Below are positions 25,367-34,800 of a DNA stretch of 64,000 bases, piece after piece; position 1 is the stretch's first letter, and every line of letters begins with the position of its first letter. The position numbers were made by a program, and so were the translations under genes. The stretch comes from Thiofilum sp. (GTDB lineage: Bacteria > Pseudomonadota > Gammaproteobacteria > Thiotrichales > Thiotrichaceae), in contig NZ_JADJTF010000001.1 of the NCBI RefSeq assembly GCF_016711335.1, forward strand, positions 3,100,001 through 3,164,000, read 5' to 3'. The notes under the pieces are model-generated. The model did not search any database and had not been told where the DNA came from. It saw nothing but the letters and a program-made list of their open reading frames with translations.

Positions 25367-26206
25367 ATGGAAATACAGAAAAATCTATTTCCTAAAGAAC
25401 ATGATATGTTCCTTAATGACAAAAAAGCATTGTCGATAATAAAAAAGGTAGAAAGCTACAGTGAAATATGGTGGGAAATGCAAGATGTTCTTACTTTGGC
25501 TGAGTCTCTACATGAAATATTTCAAGAAAAAGAAATTTATAAGGCATTAAAAGAAAAGCATAAAGATATTATCATTGACGAAGAAATAATGATGGCAATC
25601 AATCTTTTAGCAAAAGATTATTCTGATAATAGAAACGAATTCCAAAAACAAAGAGACGATTTTCAAGAGTTTATTTCAAACATTGGAATATTGCCAGCCT
25701 TATATTTTCTTTCTCCAAAATTAGCCATGAGTCTAGAATACTCCCTCTCAGGGGCTATTGTCACTTATGCCAAATCCTTTAACAGTTCAATAGGCAGAGT
25801 TAAACTTACAGATAGTGTTAAAACAATATTCAAAGACAATATAGAATTGATAGGCTTTCACAACAACCTAATTGATTTAAGAAATAAACACTATGCCCAT
25901 ACTGAATTACGTGCAAATAAATTCTTTCTTAAATACTGGGCACATAAAAATAGCAACAAAATAAATATAGAAGAAAACTTAAGTCATAGCCAAGCTAGAT
26001 TCTGTGAAACTTTTGATTATAATTCCTTTATCAGTTGCATTAATATCATAATGGCTTATCTTAAAAATCAGATTTCATCAATGACTCAAACACTTGATAA
26101 CCATCTTTCATATGAACAAAAAGAGCTTTTAGTAAAAATATCTTCTGATGAAGCATTTGAAAAATCGGGAATAAAACATAATATAATGTCAAGTCGAGAG
26201 AAATAA
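25367..26206 (+). CDS. Hypothetical HEPN-like protein in cassette 2
   Basis: 279 aa, AT-rich, mostly helical. The segment FHNNLIDLRNKHYAHTE contains R-N-K-H-Y-A-H, an R-x(4-6)-H motif in the context seen in HEPN RNases and AbiU2-like proteins. Many HEPN proteins are toxins or abortive-infection effectors, so a defence role is plausible but not shown. The cassette begins near 25309 (TTGGG) and closes with the attC-like site 4 bp after the stop. No partner antitoxin is visible next to it. Confidence 0.62.
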   Translation: MEIQKNLFPKEHDMFLNDKKALSIIKKVESYSEIWWEMQDVLTLAESLHEIFQEKEIYKALKEKHKDIIIDEEIMMAINLLAKDYSDNRNEFQKQRDDFQEFISNIGILPALYFLSPKLAMSLEYSLSGAIVTYAKSFNSSIGRVKLTDSVKTIFKDNIELIGFHNNLIDLRNKHYAHTELRANKFFLKYWAHKNSNKINIEENLSHSQARFCETFDYNSFISCINIIMAYLKNQISSMTQTLDNHLSYEQKELLVKISSDEAFEKSGIKHNIMSSREK

Positions 26207-26209
26207 AAA

Positions 26210-26299
26210 CCCAACAATTTATTCGACGACGGACGCGGTGACAGCCCGCGGGTCCCAACAATTTACTCCCCGCCGTGCCCGTTAATTCAGACGTTAGCA
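26210..26299 (+). repeat. attC-like recombination site 2
   Basis: 90 bp. Starts CCCAAC, continues with GACGACGGACGCGGTGACAG and CCCCGCCGTGCCCGTT, and ends GTTAGCA. CCCAA pairs with the TTGGG that opens its own cassette. The terminal GTTAGC pairs with GCTAAC of the next site. Confidence 0.82.
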
Positions 26300-26312
26300 C
26301 CAAATAATACCA

Positions 26313-26927
26313 ATGACGAAAAATAATCTTATGAATAACCAAAATGATTACACCAGCGTATTTGAAAAAGCACAAAAAATGGTTTCACCAATAAACGACT
26401 TGCTTAAGAATGATGCTTTTTTAAAAAGCTGTATCGATAAATTATCAGAGGAAGGAACTAATATCACATTTAATGAAAATGTCAGCATTGATTGCAATAA
26501 TTCAGGAATATACTTGTTTTGGATTAGCTTTAAAAACCTGGATGTGAAAACTACAAATTCATTAGAAAAAATATTAGAAAACTTCTTGAATAAATGGGAC
26601 AATCCAGAAGAGTCTATCAGTTACTTTCCAAAATCAAATAAAGAACGAAGTAAATCAACTTCTGAAAAATATCAGAAAGAAGACTGGATCCCATTTTATT
26701 TGGGAAAATCAGAAAATATCGGTGATCGTATCCATCAGCATTTATACATTGAACCAAATAAAAAAACTTATGCATTAAAATTAATGCATAGAAAATCTTT
26801 TTCTAAAAAAGTTAAATTCAAAATAAATTATTTATCAATTAAAACAACAAATGTTGATTATTTCTTAGTGGAGCGGGTTGAATTATTTTTACGTGACAAA
26901 TTATTTCCAATAATAGGGAAACAATAA
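26313..26927 (+). CDS. GIY-YIG-like protein in cassette 3
   Basis: 204 aa, strongly AT-rich. The elements SGIYLFWI and PFYLGKSENIGDRIHQHL match the GIY...YIG core of the nuclease superfamily, with Tyr-Leu-Gly in place of YIG and the Arg one helix later. VDYFLVERVELFLRDKLFP may provide the catalytic Glu. Such small GIY-YIG proteins often sit in integron cassettes and phage-defence islands. ATG 26313 is the first start in the cassette; ATG 26331 is an alternative. It opens 14 bp after attC site 2. Confidence 0.68.
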   Translation: MTKNNLMNNQNDYTSVFEKAQKMVSPINDLLKNDAFLKSCIDKLSEEGTNITFNENVSIDCNNSGIYLFWISFKNLDVKTTNSLEKILENFLNKWDNPEESISYFPKSNKERSKSTSEKYQKEDWIPFYLGKSENIGDRIHQHLYIEPNKKTYALKLMHRKSFSKKVKFKINYLSIKTTNVDYFLVERVELFLRDKLFPIIGKQ

Positions 26928-27140
26928 AAAAGTATTCTCTGTAATCTAGTTTAGAGTGGAAGTTTAGAGTGGACTAAGGAAGTTTAGATAGTTTCATCGA
27001 TCTAGTATTCAGATATTTGATAGTATGTCGTACTAACCATAATTAAAAATTGGTGTTACCCATAATCTTTTATGGAGTTGAGGATAAGCAGTGATAAATC
27101 AATTCACAAAAAATATAACATTAATAACTTCAATTAACGG

Positions 27141-27230
27141 GCTAACAATTATGTCGACGACGGACGCGGTGACAACCCGCGACTTCGCACAATTTACTCC
27201 CCGCCGCGCCCGTCACACATGACGTTATAA
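27141..27230 (+). repeat. attC-like recombination site 3
   Basis: 90 bp. Starts GCTAAC, continues with GTCGACGACGGACGCGGTGA and CCCCGCCGCGCCCGTC, and ends GTTATAA. GCTAAC is the exact complement of GTTAGC, which opens its own cassette at 26293. The rest of the 315-bp gap (26928-27140) is AT-rich with short repeats of GTTTAGAGTGGA and no gene I can support. Confidence 0.82.
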
Positions 27231-27242
27231 GGAATCAAACTT

Positions 27243-27677
27243 GTGAGTACATACGAATTAGAAAAAGACATTTGGTCTGAAGCTGATTTCAGTGTTATGG
27301 GGTGGCATGATGCCTCAATATGGTCAATAATTCCTAATTCAGAGAAATTCGAATACTTGCTAGACCTTGATTATATTTTCAAATGGGTTCACCCGAATGA
27401 AAATGAAACATACTTTAAATTTTGGGTCACTCCCGTAACAATGGTTTTTGAAAATGCTTTTGATGTGAAAATTGATATTGAATCACAGCAAGGTCTCATT
27501 GAGGTGTCAGACCTTTACAAGGAGCATCCAAAACTAACACCAAATCGTAAGTTTACAACTCATACTTATCGCTTTGAATGTCAAGAAGGTGAAATATCGG
27601 TCAAAGCAACAAGTTTCAAAATGTACGTTCGTCAAGAACCAAAGCTTATTCAAGGTCAACGCTTTGAGCTTGAATAA
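27243..27677 (+). CDS. Hypothetical protein in cassette 4
   Basis: 144 aa from GTG 27243, with an AAGG-type site at 27230-27233. It is an acidic beta-rich protein with MGWHDASIWSIIPNSE, DYIFKWVHPNENETYFKFWV and FKMYVRQEP; no known catalytic motif. The size, orientation and position immediately after an attC-like site mark it as a cassette gene. Small acidic beta proteins of this sort are sometimes immunity proteins, but I have no direct support for that here. About 40 bp past the stop, TTTATAAC (around 27713-27720) nearly complements the GTTATAAG that opens the cassette, but the rest of an attC is missing. Confidence 0.65.
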   Translation: MSTYELEKDIWSEADFSVMGWHDASIWSIIPNSEKFEYLLDLDYIFKWVHPNENETYFKFWVTPVTMVFENAFDVKIDIESQQGLIEVSDLYKEHPKLTPNRKFTTHTYRFECQEGEISVKATSFKMYVRQEPKLIQGQRFELE

Positions 27678-27801
27678 CGTGGTGGTGTTAATTTCAGTCG
27701 TGCATTAAATGCTTTATAACAACGTAATCTTTGATGATTAGCTTGCAAAGGAATACCAACTACATCATTGACAACCCATCTCATGTACATACAATGTAAC
27801 T

Positions 27802-27981
27802 ATGATACAGTTCGAGTGGAACACTAAAAAAGCAGCTATCAACCTAAAGAAACATAGCATTTCCTTTGATGAAGCAAAGTCCATTTTCATTGAGGGCAAA
27901 GTAAAGTTTATTTCTCTACCTCGCCCTACCAAAAACCTATACCAAACTCTTAGTCACAATCTCATTCACATCACTAGATAA
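27802..27981 (+). pseudogene. brnT toxin gene remnant
   Basis: Starts MIQFEWNTKKAAINLKKHSI, then SFDEAKSIFIEGK, which is the N-terminal third of a BrnT-family (BrnT/BrnA) RNase toxin. After about 33 residues the similarity ends and the frame runs into the 3' end of pepN on the other strand. No brnA antitoxin gene is visible. It is a dead fragment that marks the right edge of the accessory block. Confidence 0.7.
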
Positions 27982-30576
27982 ATTCGGCGTTTTTTGAATC
28001 CGCTCTAATTGCGCTTTCATTAACCCCGAACGCACTGGCTCATAATGCCGCCAATTCATCAACGGGCGCACCATACGCGACGCAATTTGCGGATTAAACG
28101 TATTTAACTCCAATACCCGTTTTGCTAAAAACTCATAACCCTGACCATCAAAAGCATGGAAATGCAACGGATTACGCATCGCAAATGCGCCAATTAATGC
28201 CCGCACTTTATTCGGATTACGAATATCAAATTTCTCGTGATTCAGTAAGGCCTCGACCCGTTTTAACGTATCCGGTAAAGCAGAAGTCGCTTGCAGCGCA
28301 AACCATTTATCCAACACTAACGTATTATGTTTCCAGCGCTCATAGAAATCAGCAATCGCCTGCTCACGCGCCTCGCCCTCAATATCATTCAATACCGCTA
28401 AAGCTGCGAGCGTATCGGTCATATTATTGGCTTCACGATATTGAGCAGCTACTAGCTCAACAATCGCTTCATCTTGAATACGCCCCAAATAGCTCAATGC
28501 CACATTCTTCAAGCTGCGCCGCCCCACACTGCTGCTATCAATCTCATACGCGGTCGCCGTATTGCGCTCTTGATACACTTGCTCCAAATCTAAACGTAGG
28601 GCTTTAGCTAAATTCGTCACTACAAATTCACGCACTTCATGAATCGCCTGCGGGTCACTAGGGCGCACCGCTTCAGCAATATCGGTCTCAGACGGCAGTG
28701 CCAACGCTTCAGCTTTAAACGCATCATCAAGCGCGGGATCGGTCAATAAGGTTTGGAACGCATGCACCATATAATGCTCTAAACCAAAGGGCAGACCGTG
28801 ATGCTTAGCGTCTAATAACTCCTTAAAGGTTTGCATAGCTAAGCGCTGCCCCGCATCCCAGCGATTAAAGGCATCACTATCATGCTGCATTAAAAACGCC
28901 AGTTCCTCACCACTATAGGGATAGGATAATTTCACCGGAGCGGAGAAGCCACGCAGTAGAGAAGGCAAAGGCTTTTCAGTGATATTAATGAAGGTAAAGG
29001 ACTGTTCTGCTTCAGTAAAATGTAATACTCGCGTGCTAGCTTTAGCCTCACTTTCACCTTGTAATTGCAAGGCTAAATCATTGCCTTGGCTATCGAGCAA
29101 CCCGACTTCCAAGGGTATTAAATAAGGCTGCTTGGTCGCTGATTCTGGTGTGGGTGGGCAAGATTGTTTAAAGGTTAAAGTACAGGTTTGAGCGGCTGCG
29201 TCATAGTCCATACTAGATTGTACTTCCGGTGTTCCCGCTTGATCATACCAGCGTTGGAATTGACTTAGATTCACCCCATTAGCATCGGCCATGGCTGCCA
29301 AAAAGTCTTCTGTCGTGACCGCTTGACCGTCGTGACGTTTAAAATATAAGTCCATGCCCTTACGGAAACCGTCGCGTCCTAATAGAGTGAGGTACATACG
29401 CACCACTTCCGCACCCTTTTCATACACGGTCATGGTGTAAAAATTATTGATTTCCATATAGGACGCGGGACGAATCGGATGCGCCATAGGGCTAGCATCT
29501 TCAGTGAACTGGAAAGTACGTAAACCGCGCACATCCTCAATGCGTTTGACCGGACGCGAATGTAAATCCGAGGTAAATTCCTGATCACGAAAAACAGTTA
29601 AACCCTCTTTTAAGGACAATTGAAACCAATCACGACAGGTGACACGATTCCCCGTCCAGTTGTGGAAATACTCATGACCAATCACCGCTTCAATATCGAG
29701 ATAATCCGCATCGGTCGCCGTTTCGGGGCTGGCAAATACCAGTTTGGAATTAAAGACATTGAGGCCCTTATTTTCCATCGCCCCCATATTAAAATCATCA
29801 ACCGCCACAATCATATAAATATCAAGGTCATACTCCAGTCCAAAACGCTCCTCGTCCCACCTCATCGCACGTTTGAGTGACGCCATTGCATGACCACATT
29901 TATCAATATTGTGCGCTTCGGTATAGATATACAGATCAACATTGCGCCCCGAACTCGTGGTGAAGGTGTCTTTCACATGCTGCAAATTGCCCGCCACTAG
30001 CGCAAATAAATAAGAGGGTTTTCTAAAAGGATCATGCCACACGGCAAAATGGCGACCATTCGCTAATTGCCCTTGCTCAATCAAATTACCATTGGAGAGT
30101 AATACCGGATATTTAGCTTGATCAGCTTCAAGGCGCGTGGTGAACACGGTCATTACATCGGGACGATCTAAATAATAAGTAATTTTACGGAAACCTTGCG
30201 CCTCGCATTGCGTACAGAAATTACCGCTGGACTGATATAAGCCTTCTAACGCTTTATTATTTTTCGGGTCAATTTGCGTCACAATGACTAATTCAAATTG
30301 AGCAGGCAGATTGGGAATACTAAGCGTCTCGCTATCGACTGCATATTGACTAGGCTCTAATGCCTGACCATTCACACTGACACTGATGAGCTTGAGTAAT
30401 TCGCCATTGAGCACTAAATCGCTATTGTTATGATGAGTACGCACATACTGGGCGGTTGCAGTTACTAAAGTTTCATGCTCGTGCAAATTAAAATTCAGCG
30501 CTAATGATTCAATGGCAAAATCAGGGGCCTGATAATCTTTTAAATAAATTGTATTCGGTGCGTGTTCAGTGCGCAT
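27937..30576 (-). CDS. pepN: Aminopeptidase N (M1 zinc metallopeptidase)
   Basis: About 879 aa from ATG 30576 (MRTEHAPNTIYLKDYQAPDF). PepN removes N-terminal residues from peptides in the cytoplasm. The exopeptidase motif GAMENKGLNVFN and zinc site HEYFHNWTGNRVT, with Glu further on (LKEGLTVFRDQEF), are intact. Full-length for the E. coli PepN type. The start overlaps the end of the Nudix gene by 11 bp, so the two are co-transcribed. Confidence 0.96.
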   Translation of the reverse strand: MRTEHAPNTIYLKDYQAPDFAIESLALNFNLHEHETLVTATAQYVRTHHNNSDLVLNGELLKLISVSVNGQALEPSQYAVDSETLSIPNLPAQFELVIVTQIDPKNNKALEGLYQSSGNFCTQCEAQGFRKITYYLDRPDVMTVFTTRLEADQAKYPVLLSNGNLIEQGQLANGRHFAVWHDPFRKPSYLFALVAGNLQHVKDTFTTSSGRNVDLYIYTEAHNIDKCGHAMASLKRAMRWDEERFGLEYDLDIYMIVAVDDFNMGAMENKGLNVFNSKLVFASPETATDADYLDIEAVIGHEYFHNWTGNRVTCRDWFQLSLKEGLTVFRDQEFTSDLHSRPVKRIEDVRGLRTFQFTEDASPMAHPIRPASYMEINNFYTMTVYEKGAEVVRMYLTLLGRDGFRKGMDLYFKRHDGQAVTTEDFLAAMADANGVNLSQFQRWYDQAGTPEVQSSMDYDAAAQTCTLTFKQSCPPTPESATKQPYLIPLEVGLLDSQGNDLALQLQGESEAKASTRVLHFTEAEQSFTFINITEKPLPSLLRGFSAPVKLSYPYSGEELAFLMQHDSDAFNRWDAGQRLAMQTFKELLDAKHHGLPFGLEHYMVHAFQTLLTDPALDDAFKAEALALPSETDIAEAVRPSDPQAIHEVREFVVTNLAKALRLDLEQVYQERNTATAYEIDSSSVGRRSLKNVALSYLGRIQDEAIVELVAAQYREANNMTDTLAALAVLNDIEGEAREQAIADFYERWKHNTLVLDKWFALQATSALPDTLKRVEALLNHEKFDIRNPNKVRALIGAFAMRNPLHFHAFDGQGYEFLAKRVLELNTFNPQIASRMVRPLMNWRHYEPVRSGLMKAQLERIQKTPNLSSDVNEIVTKSLV

Positions 30577-31432
30577 GAGTAGGAGTCCTTGCATGTAATG
30601 TTTTATTAATCATGTCATAGTCGGGATGTTGAGCACTAATATGCCCCAAACGCAGTAGTAGGTCGATATTGACTAGATTGCAATTATCTTTAAATTGGGT
30701 GGTACGTTCGGTGAGATCAGCCATTTGCTCTAAGGTCATTAGCTCAAATTTAATCACTTCACCGTCAATATTGACGGGCTGAAAATGCTCTGGCAACCAC
30801 AGATCAAATACAAAAATAGTCGAGCGATCTAAACCACGCTCACCTTGTTGTTGATAATCGATATTACGTACATGCTGAGCGGTTTGAGCCAGTTCTAGAG
30901 GGATATTAGCCTCTTCTGCCGCTTCTTTGAGCATATTATGGCGTACACTAATGCCGACGGGTTGCCCTCCGGCTACCATTTGATCAAGCTTACCCGGCCA
31001 GAGGGGTTTCACTAGGGTACGTGTGCCGACCCAGACTTTGATACCTTGAGCCGTTTTCACTAAACCATTGACGTGTAGCCCAAAATTTTTAATCCCTAAA
31101 TAGCTCGTCGCTGCTCGTTCGACTTCAAATTCAGCATGACCTCCAAAGCTATGGGTAATGGGATAATTTTCACCGACCCAGCTATCTAAGACCTTATCTT
31201 GATATAAGCGGCGCATCACTTCCATCACCGCTGCGGTACGCTCGTTATAATCGACTAATTTATTATCCAGCCACACCTCATTATGCGTGACATTGAACAC
31301 CTGCGGAAAACACGCTAACTGCTCAGCAAAACTAGGTAGCACATAACCATAAGGCTGTCCGGCGACTTTAAACGTAGGAAACTGCCCCAGTTTGGCATTA
31401 TTACAAGCCGCAATGCGATCTAAATAGCCCAT
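30566..31432 (-). CDS. Nudix hydrolase with N-terminal DUF4743 domain
   Basis: About 288 aa from ATG 31432 (MGYLDRIAACNNA); a TTG four codons upstream is possible. Family members resemble the plant/yeast Nudix 20/24 group. The N-terminal DUF4743 region (FKVAGQPYGYVLPSFAEQL) precedes a Nudix box in DQMVAGGQPVGISVRHNMLK, then EAAEEANIP. The box is G-x5-E-poor but keeps the EE pair. Substrates for this subfamily include oxidised thiamin derivatives and nucleotides; which applies here is unknown. It is operonic with pepN. Confidence 0.85.
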   Translation of the reverse strand: MGYLDRIAACNNAKLGQFPTFKVAGQPYGYVLPSFAEQLACFPQVFNVTHNEVWLDNKLVDYNERTAAVMEVMRRLYQDKVLDSWVGENYPITHSFGGHAEFEVERAATSYLGIKNFGLHVNGLVKTAQGIKVWVGTRTLVKPLWPGKLDQMVAGGQPVGISVRHNMLKEAAEEANIPLELAQTAQHVRNIDYQQQGERGLDRSTIFVFDLWLPEHFQPVNIDGEVIKFELMTLEQMADLTERTTQFKDNCNLVNIDLLLRLGHISAQHPDYDMINKTLHARTPTHAH

Positions 31433-31557
31433 AGCCCACCCCAAACTTAAAAGACCTATTGTAGCGGGTGCGAGTAAAAGACTGGCAAATTTATTAGTTT
31501 TTCAGGGTAAAAAGCACGGTCTATTACCACCTAATCAACGTAACTCAGCTCTAAGGC

Positions 31558-32376
31558 TTAATCCCAATCCCTAGGGTCAACTTTATAATAGTACTTTAAT
31601 TCACTAAATAACTCTGGATGGAGCTGCTGCATCGCTTGTGGCTGCTCAAAAAAGACCTCAGTCACCACCGCAAAAAATTCAGCCGGATTCGTCGCACCAT
31701 AATAATCCAGTAGTGTGTGATCACCTTGCAGTGCCGCCTGTTGCAGTGCTTGAAATTCGCGTTGAAATACATCCGCCCAACGCTGATAGCGCTTTTTATT
31801 AGCCAGTACTGGCGCACCATTCACCGTACCTGCTTCGCTATCTAATTGATGAGCAAACTCATGTAGTACCAAATTCATACCATCATGGCGGTCTTGATTG
31901 CCTTTAAGCACATCTTCCCACGACAAAATCACCTTACCATTCGCCCAAGACTCACCCAACAAATGTGCCGGATAAGCATGACGTAACCCTGCCTCATCCT
32001 CACCTTCGCGTGGCACACTAAAGGCACTGGGATAAACCAAAATATACCGCAAGCCACCAAAGACATCGGTTTTACGATTGAGCAGAAGCAAACACGCGCT
32101 CGCGGCAATGGTGACTTTGATCTCATCTGTAATGACTAAGCCATTACAGCCAGTAAACTCTTTTTGATGAATAAATTGCTTCACTAGGCGCTGAAGCTGG
32201 TGTTGTAGATCAGTCGGTAAATAGCGATAGGTAGGCACATTACGCCGGATAATCGCACGCCACTCAGCCGGAAAAGGAGCAGTAATCACTTGGCGCAAAC
32301 GGTAATAAGGCCACACATAATAGGTAAATACACCTAACATAATGAGCGCCAATAACACCCACGACCCGTCCATCAT
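31558..32376 (-). CDS. mtfA: MtfA-family zinc peptidase (M90)
   Basis: 272 aa. One N-terminal membrane helix (LLALIMLGVFTYYVWPYY), then a peptidase domain with HEFAHQLDSEAGTVNGAP (HExxH zinc site) and the downstream Glu in DYYGATNPAEFFAVVTEVFF. In E. coli MtfA (YeeI) binds the Mlc repressor and has aminopeptidase activity. The extra membrane anchor is common in this wider family. Stands alone, about 110 bp from the Nudix gene. Confidence 0.9.
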   Translation of the reverse strand: MMDGSWVLLALIMLGVFTYYVWPYYRLRQVITAPFPAEWRAIIRRNVPTYRYLPTDLQHQLQRLVKQFIHQKEFTGCNGLVITDEIKVTIAASACLLLLNRKTDVFGGLRYILVYPSAFSVPREGEDEAGLRHAYPAHLLGESWANGKVILSWEDVLKGNQDRHDGMNLVLHEFAHQLDSEAGTVNGAPVLANKKRYQRWADVFQREFQALQQAALQGDHTLLDYYGATNPAEFFAVVTEVFFEQPQAMQQLHPELFSELKYYYKVDPRDWD

Positions 32377-32578
32377 GATTAATACCTGAGTTATATGATA
32401 AGGATTAAATGGAGGTGATGGAGTACAATTTCAAGTAGTAGATGTTGTTATGAGCAACTTATTCAGAGATTCAGTGCCGTTGCATATAAAGTTAACTATC
32501 AAACTACTAGGCAAATGCAGCGAGTGTCCTACATACTATTCTTGCTAGTAAAGAAAAAAGACATCGCAAGGTAATGGA

Positions 32579-33787
32579 ATGAAAAGGTACACAGATAGCG
32601 AGCTGCTAAACCTATTGGATGCGTTAGAATCAGACAGAGTAGAGCGTAAAGAGTCATTCAAGGGAGATGTGCCAAAGAAAGCGCGTGAAGCCATTTGTGC
32701 TTTTGCTAATGACCTGCCTAATCATAATGAATCTGGAATATTGTTTATTGGTGCAAAAGACAATGGTGAGCCTAGTGGTTTGGAAGTCACTGATCAACTA
32801 TTAATTTCTTTAGCTAACATAAAAACTGATGGCAATATTCTCCCACTCCCCGTAATGACCGTAGAGCGCCGTCAATTAAAAGGGGCTGAGATGGCAGTTG
32901 TCACTGTTATGCCATCCGACATGCCACCCGTGAAATACGAGGGTCGTATTTGGGTGCGTACAGGGTCGCGCCGCTCTCTTGCCAATGAGCAAGAAGAACG
33001 CATCCTCAATGAAAAACGTCGTTATAAAAACTTACCTTTTGATCTTTACCCTATCCCTAATTCTACAATCACTGATTTATCAAAGCTTATTTTTGAAAAT
33101 GAATATCTGCCTGCTGCCTTTGCACCTGATGTACTGGAAGAAAATGGACGCAGTTACGAGCAACGTCTTGCTTCTTGTAAAATGATTACCTCGCTAGATG
33201 ATCCGATCCCTACGGTAACAGGTTTGCTCGCCATCGGTAAGAGCGCTCAAGACTACCTAACGGGAGCTTATATTCAATTTCTTCGTATTGACGGCTCAGA
33301 GTTAGCTGATCCTGTTATAGACGAGGCAAATATCGGTGGATCATTAGCAGAAATGCTTAGACGTACTGAGGAAAAGCTTAAAGCGCATAACCGTACTCTC
33401 ATCGATATTACATCCATGCCAACCCACCAGAAAACCATGCCCTACCCACCTGCTGCTATGCAGCAAATTCTTTATAATGCAGTATTACATCGTACCTATG
33501 AAAATACTAATGCTCCTGTTCGAGTCTATTGGTTCAATGATCGCATTGAAATTCATAGTCCTGGTGGACCATATGGCAATGTAACTAGCGAGAATTTTGG
33601 TAGAGCGGGTATTACCGACTATCGCAATCCGAATATTGGTGATGTGCTGAAAACCTTGGGCTTTATTCAAGCTTTCGGGCGAGGCATTGCTGTTGCTAGG
33701 CGTGAAATGGAAAGAAATGGTAATCCTGAACCTGAGTTTGAAACTAGCCAAAGTGCTGTTGTTTGCATTTTAAGAGGCAAGATATGA
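32579..33787 (+). CDS. AlbA_2 / Schlafen-type putative ATP-binding protein
   Basis: 402 aa. The N-terminal AlbA_2 domain (DRVERKESFKGDVPKKARE, then ICAFANDLPNHNESGILFIG, then RIWVRTGSRRSLANEQEE) is followed by the C-terminal HATPase_c_4-like domain (LYNAVLHRTYENTNAPVRVY, IEIHSPGG, GRGIAVARREMERNG). Such proteins are often annotated as RecG-related transcriptional regulators and occur in phage-defence contexts. The stop shares four bases (ATGA) with the start of the ParA-like gene, so the two are translationally coupled and likely act together. No upstream partner; an AT-rich 200-bp gap precedes it. Confidence 0.82.
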   Translation: MKRYTDSELLNLLDALESDRVERKESFKGDVPKKAREAICAFANDLPNHNESGILFIGAKDNGEPSGLEVTDQLLISLANIKTDGNILPLPVMTVERRQLKGAEMAVVTVMPSDMPPVKYEGRIWVRTGSRRSLANEQEERILNEKRRYKNLPFDLYPIPNSTITDLSKLIFENEYLPAAFAPDVLEENGRSYEQRLASCKMITSLDDPIPTVTGLLAIGKSAQDYLTGAYIQFLRIDGSELADPVIDEANIGGSLAEMLRRTEEKLKAHNRTLIDITSMPTHQKTMPYPPAAMQQILYNAVLHRTYENTNAPVRVYWFNDRIEIHSPGGPYGNVTSENFGRAGITDYRNPNIGDVLKTLGFIQAFGRGIAVARREMERNGNPEPEFETSQSAVVCILRGKI

Positions 33788-34800
33788 CCCCTCCTGTTCT
33801 AACCTTTTTTAATAATAAAGGTGGGGTAGGTAAAACCTCGCTGATTTATCATCTTGCGTGGATGTTTGCTAATTTACGTAAGCGCGTGGTCATTATTGAC
33901 CTTGATCCTCAAGCCAACTTGACTGCGGCGTTTTTGGATGAAGATCAAATTGAGACCCTTTGGAATAATTCGACCTCTGGCTCAACCATATATCAGTGTG
34001 TCAAACCATTAGTGGGGGTAGGTGATATAGCAGAGCCAATCTTACAAACTATCGCTACTGATCTTTATCTTTTACCAGGCGATGTCAGTCTGTCAGGCTA
34101 TGAAGATGAACTTTCTAAAGAGTGGCCTAATAGTATGGGGGATAACAACTTGTATCGTCCTATGCGCGTTCTCAGTTCTTTTTGGCAAGTGATGCACATG
34201 GCTGCCCGTAAGGTTCAGGCTGATATTATTCTGGTCGATATTGGTCCAAATCTGGGGGCGATTAATCGTTCAGTGCTGATTGCTACGGACTATGTTGTGA
34301 TTCCATTGGGTGCTGATTTATTTTCTCTACAAGGTTTACGCAATTTGGGGCCAACTTTAAGAAGCTGGAAAAGCTTATGGCAAAAGCGCTTGAATAACTG
34401 GAAAGACAGCCGTGAAGCACACCAATACCCAGATTTTCGCTTGCCAATTGGTCAGATGAAACCGATAGGTTATCTTTGCCAGCAACCTATTATGCGTCTT
34501 GGTCGCCCTGTTATGGCTTATGATAAATGGATCAAACGCATTCCCACCGTATATCGAGAAGCAGTATTGGGTGAGAATACACCAGCAGAGATGGCACAAG
34601 CTGATGATCCTTATTGTTTGGCTACGATTAAACATTATCGTAGCCTAATACCGCTTGCACAGGAGCATCACAAGCCGGTTTTCGCCTTAACACCAGCTGA
34701 CGGTGCTATAGGTAGCCATGCTAATGCAGCACGAGATGCTTTGTCAGATTTTAAGCATCTCGCTACTAAAATAGCCCAACAAATTAATCTATCCTTATAA
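33784..34800 (+). CDS. ParA/MinD-like ATPase
   Basis: 338 aa from ATG 33784, which follows an AAGAGG ribosome site; a TTG at 33763 is less likely. It has a deviant Walker A (NNKGGVGKTSLIYHLAWMF), IIDLDPQANLT, and IILVDIGPNLGAINRS, all classical for ParA-type ATPases. Central and C-terminal regions are longer than in Soj. There is no ParB or parS-like gene nearby, and the gene is coupled to an AlbA_2 protein, so it is probably not chromosome partition but part of a two-gene system. The stop overlaps the stop of the convergent RND gene. Confidence 0.85.
   Translation: MTPPVLTFFNNKGGVGKTSLIYHLAWMFANLRKRVVIIDLDPQANLTAAFLDEDQIETLWNNSTSGSTIYQCVKPLVGVGDIAEPILQTIATDLYLLPGDVSLSGYEDELSKEWPNSMGDNNLYRPMRVLSSFWQVMHMAARKVQADIILVDIGPNLGAINRSVLIATDYVVIPLGADLFSLQGLRNLGPTLRSWKSLWQKRLNNWKDSREAHQYPDFRLPIGQMKPIGYLCQQPIMRLGRPVMAYDKWIKRIPTVYREAVLGENTPAEMAQADDPYCLATIKHYRSLIPLAQEHHKPVFALTPADGAIGSHANAARDALSDFKHLATKIAQQINLSL

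Noticed and set aside
19933..27700. An integrase gene (intI) within the cassette region
   Set aside because: No frame of the right size shows tyrosine recombinase motifs; all frames over 180 codons have other assignments.
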